A DNA stretch of 12,233 nt from JAAXTX01 sp035560715 (GTDB lineage: Bacteria > Patescibacteriota > Minisyncoccia > Moranbacterales > UBA1568): contig DATMYW010000007.1 of assembly GCA_035560715.1 (NCBI GenBank), positions 1 through 12,233 of the forward strand, read 5' to 3'. The translations under genes and the position numbers were made by a program. Below, one piece after another: positions 10,768 to 12,233 of the stretch. The first letter of the stretch is position 1; each line of letters begins with the position of its first letter. The notes under the pieces were generated by a model, which was given only the letters and a program-made list of their open reading frames with translations, did not search any database and was not told the origin of the DNA.

Positions 10768-12219
10768 TCAAAACTCGCCACCTGCACCTCCGCCTCCGGT
10801 GTCGCCATCGCTGAAAGTGATACTGCTTTCCGAGGATGAACTCAAATAGTTCGGCCTGGAATCATCCGACAAAAAGGGACTCGCGACATATGAGCGGCCA
10901 CCTTCATCAGGCCGGCTTGACCCATGCGATGCACCGGACGAAGCACGACTTCCCGACGGACGTGACGACGACCGCGTAGAGAACGATCGCCGTGGTACGT
11001 ATGTCGGCCTCGGAGCGACCTCGTCGACGGCGGATTGTCTGATCGACCGTGCTTCATCGTTCAGCAGCTCAAGCAGCAGCGCCGCTTCAACGAAGTCAAA
11101 CTGCTTCGGACTGGGCCTGCTTGACAGGTCACGACGGAGACTTTCATACTTCTGTCGCCGATCTTCACAGCGATCGCGAAGATGCCGTGAGACGCCCGGC
11201 TTCCGAACCGCGTCTTCGGCCCGATCGATGGCGACACCCGCCGTGGCAAGCTTCGCATCGATACCGAATACCGTCTGGCGAGCTCCGCGGTATACCCTCA
11301 TCAGCTCGGACAGTTCCGTGATATGGGAAACAGCGGCACGTCTCGCATCGCTCCAGTCACTCTCATCGGAACGTTCACCCATGCCGGACAATAACCCGTT
11401 GAATTTCGATGCTATGGCCGCAGCCTTCTGACGGGCTTCCGTAATGGCTGCATCGGTGACGTACTGACTGGCATTGTCAATCTGTCGGTTGAAGGAATCC
11501 ATCTCACGGTCGAAATCAGCCTTGAGATGCTCCGCTCCCTCGCGACGGTTCCTGGCTCTGTGAGACCGAACGAACAGATACCGGACTCCGACCCCGACTC
11601 CGACAATGGCGAGCACGACAAGAAACACCAGTGACACGTCTTCGACTTTCGCAGCGAATCGGGCTTTGTCGGTTGCCTCGACCCGCTGTATGCTCTGCTG
11701 ATGTTCCGCGGAGATCTTCGGTCCCAAGTCCGCCATGATGTCCCGCGACATCTGCTCAAGCGCCGGACCGATATCACCATTCCGCAGACCGCTTCCCAGC
11801 AGCGGCTTCGCACGGTTGAAGATTCTCCCGCACTCAACATCCGTCAATTCCGTTTCAGCCCCCTTTCCGGTCGTAATCCTGGCTTTCCGGGGATTGATAC
11901 AGACCGTTATCAGGACACCGTAGTCGTCACCCTTTCGACCGATACCGGTCTCATGAAAGACATCAACCGAATACTCGTCGATCGTCGCCCTTCCCGCAAA
12001 GTCCTTCGTCGTCAGCACGACGATCTGGACCTTCGAATCCTTCTCATACCCCGTGAGGAGATGATTCAAGTTCGACTTCGATGATTCGGAAATGATACCG
12101 GCGAGATCCGTAATCCGCTCCGTGATCTTCGGGAGTTCTTCGCTTTTCTCTCCCGCCGCGATTACCGTCCGGCCTCCGTGAACGAGAAAGAGCGCCAAAA
12201 ATACCGCCAGGACTTTCAT
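10768..12219 (-). CDS. TPM-domain (YgcG-like) membrane protein
   Basis: This is an exported protein of 483 residues. It has an N-terminal signal peptide (KVLAVFLALFLVHG, cleavage near AIAAG or before), a TPM domain (about residues 32-170, with ITDLAGIIS, VQIVVLTT, YGVLITVCINPRKARITTGKGAE), a transmembrane helix (about 196-217) and a basic turn RSHRARNRR. A long charged helical region follows, then a Ser/Arg-rich low-complexity tail ending in SSSSESSITFSDGDTGGGGAGGEF-like glycine repeats, as in other YgcG proteins. The TPM domain would lie outside and the helical part in the cytoplasm. TPM proteins are membrane-linked and some have phosphatase activity, but the bacterial role is unsettled. The ATG at 12219 has GAGGA five bases upstream. 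An ATG at 12231 in the same frame is the alternative. Upstream genes lie outside the window. A LemA gene is a frequent partner. Confidence 0.85.
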   Translation of the reverse strand: MKVLAVFLALFLVHGGRTVIAAGEKSEELPKITERITDLAGIISESSKSNLNHLLTGYEKDSKVQIVVLTTKDFAGRATIDEYSVDVFHETGIGRKGDDYGVLITVCINPRKARITTGKGAETELTDVECGRIFNRAKPLLGSGLRNGDIGPALEQMSRDIMADLGPKISAEHQQSIQRVEATDKARFAAKVEDVSLVFLVVLAIVGVGVGVRYLFVRSHRARNRREGAEHLKADFDREMDSFNRQIDNASQYVTDAAITEARQKAAAIASKFNGLLSGMGERSDESDWSDARRAAVSHITELSELMRVYRGARQTVFGIDAKLATAGVAIDRAEDAVRKPGVSRHLRDRCEDRRQKYESLRRDLSSRPSPKQFDFVEAALLLELLNDEARSIRQSAVDEVAPRPTYVPRRSFSTRSSSRPSGSRASSGASHGSSRPDEGGRSYVASPFLSDDSRPNYLSSSSESSITFSDGDTGGGGAGGEF

Positions 12220-12233
12220 GAATTTCCTCATGC

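Overview
The window looks like a piece of chromosome from a small-genome bacterium of moderate GC, most likely a member of the Candidate Phyla Radiation (Patescibacteria). That placement is a judgement from remembered family resemblance and was not checked by a search. Two proteins, at 1146-2033 and the broken gene at 9114-9522, resemble families I associate with Parcubacteria-type genomes. Shine-Dalgarno sites are often missing, and short secreted or single-membrane-pass orphans are common. The only universally conserved gene is uvrB. No tRNA, rRNA or CRISPR array was seen.

Layout: (1) 1-1145 is an accessory block. A low-GC GNAT acetyltransferase gene (366-827) sits between long imperfect inverted repeats. 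Outside these lie two direct-repeat copies of an ORF-less unit (104-205 and 987-1120). The unit ends are complementary, one base pair covaries between the two copies, and hairpin-rich 98-123 bp sites lie between units. This is how gene cassettes separated by attC sites look in an integron array, although no integrase lies in the window. (2) 1146-3951 is a minus-strand group read from right to left: a NUDIX hydrolase, an O6-alkylguanine-DNA alkyltransferase, a membrane-anchored orphan, a decayed second alkyltransferase fragment, and a CPR-type orphan. (3) 4135-6320 holds a ChbG/YdjC-type deacetylase on the minus strand. Divergent from it are two small exported proteins on the plus strand (5008-5409 and 5767-6282), each with its own promoter-like element and terminator hairpin. 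(4) 6440-8602 is uvrB on the minus strand. It carries an in-frame insertion of about 47 residues encoded by a palindromic DNA element, and another palindromic repeat abuts its start codon. (5) 8603-10808 is a decayed stretch: dispersed hairpins, a frameshifted membrane-protein pseudogene, a four-pass membrane protein with a textbook promoter and Shine-Dalgarno, and the C-terminal half of a GNAT gene. (6) 10768-12219 is a YgcG-like TPM-domain membrane protein whose upstream region is cut by the window edge.

The clearest functional theme is DNA damage and nucleotide hygiene: UvrB (nucleotide excision), alkyltransferase (direct reversal) and a NUDIX hydrolase. The clearest genomic theme is decay and small mobile palindromes. 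There are three gene remnants, a repeat inserted inside an essential-type repair gene, several families of dispersed hairpins, and a cassette-like block at the left edge. Most of what is new-looking here is in the non-coding structure, not in the recognised genes.
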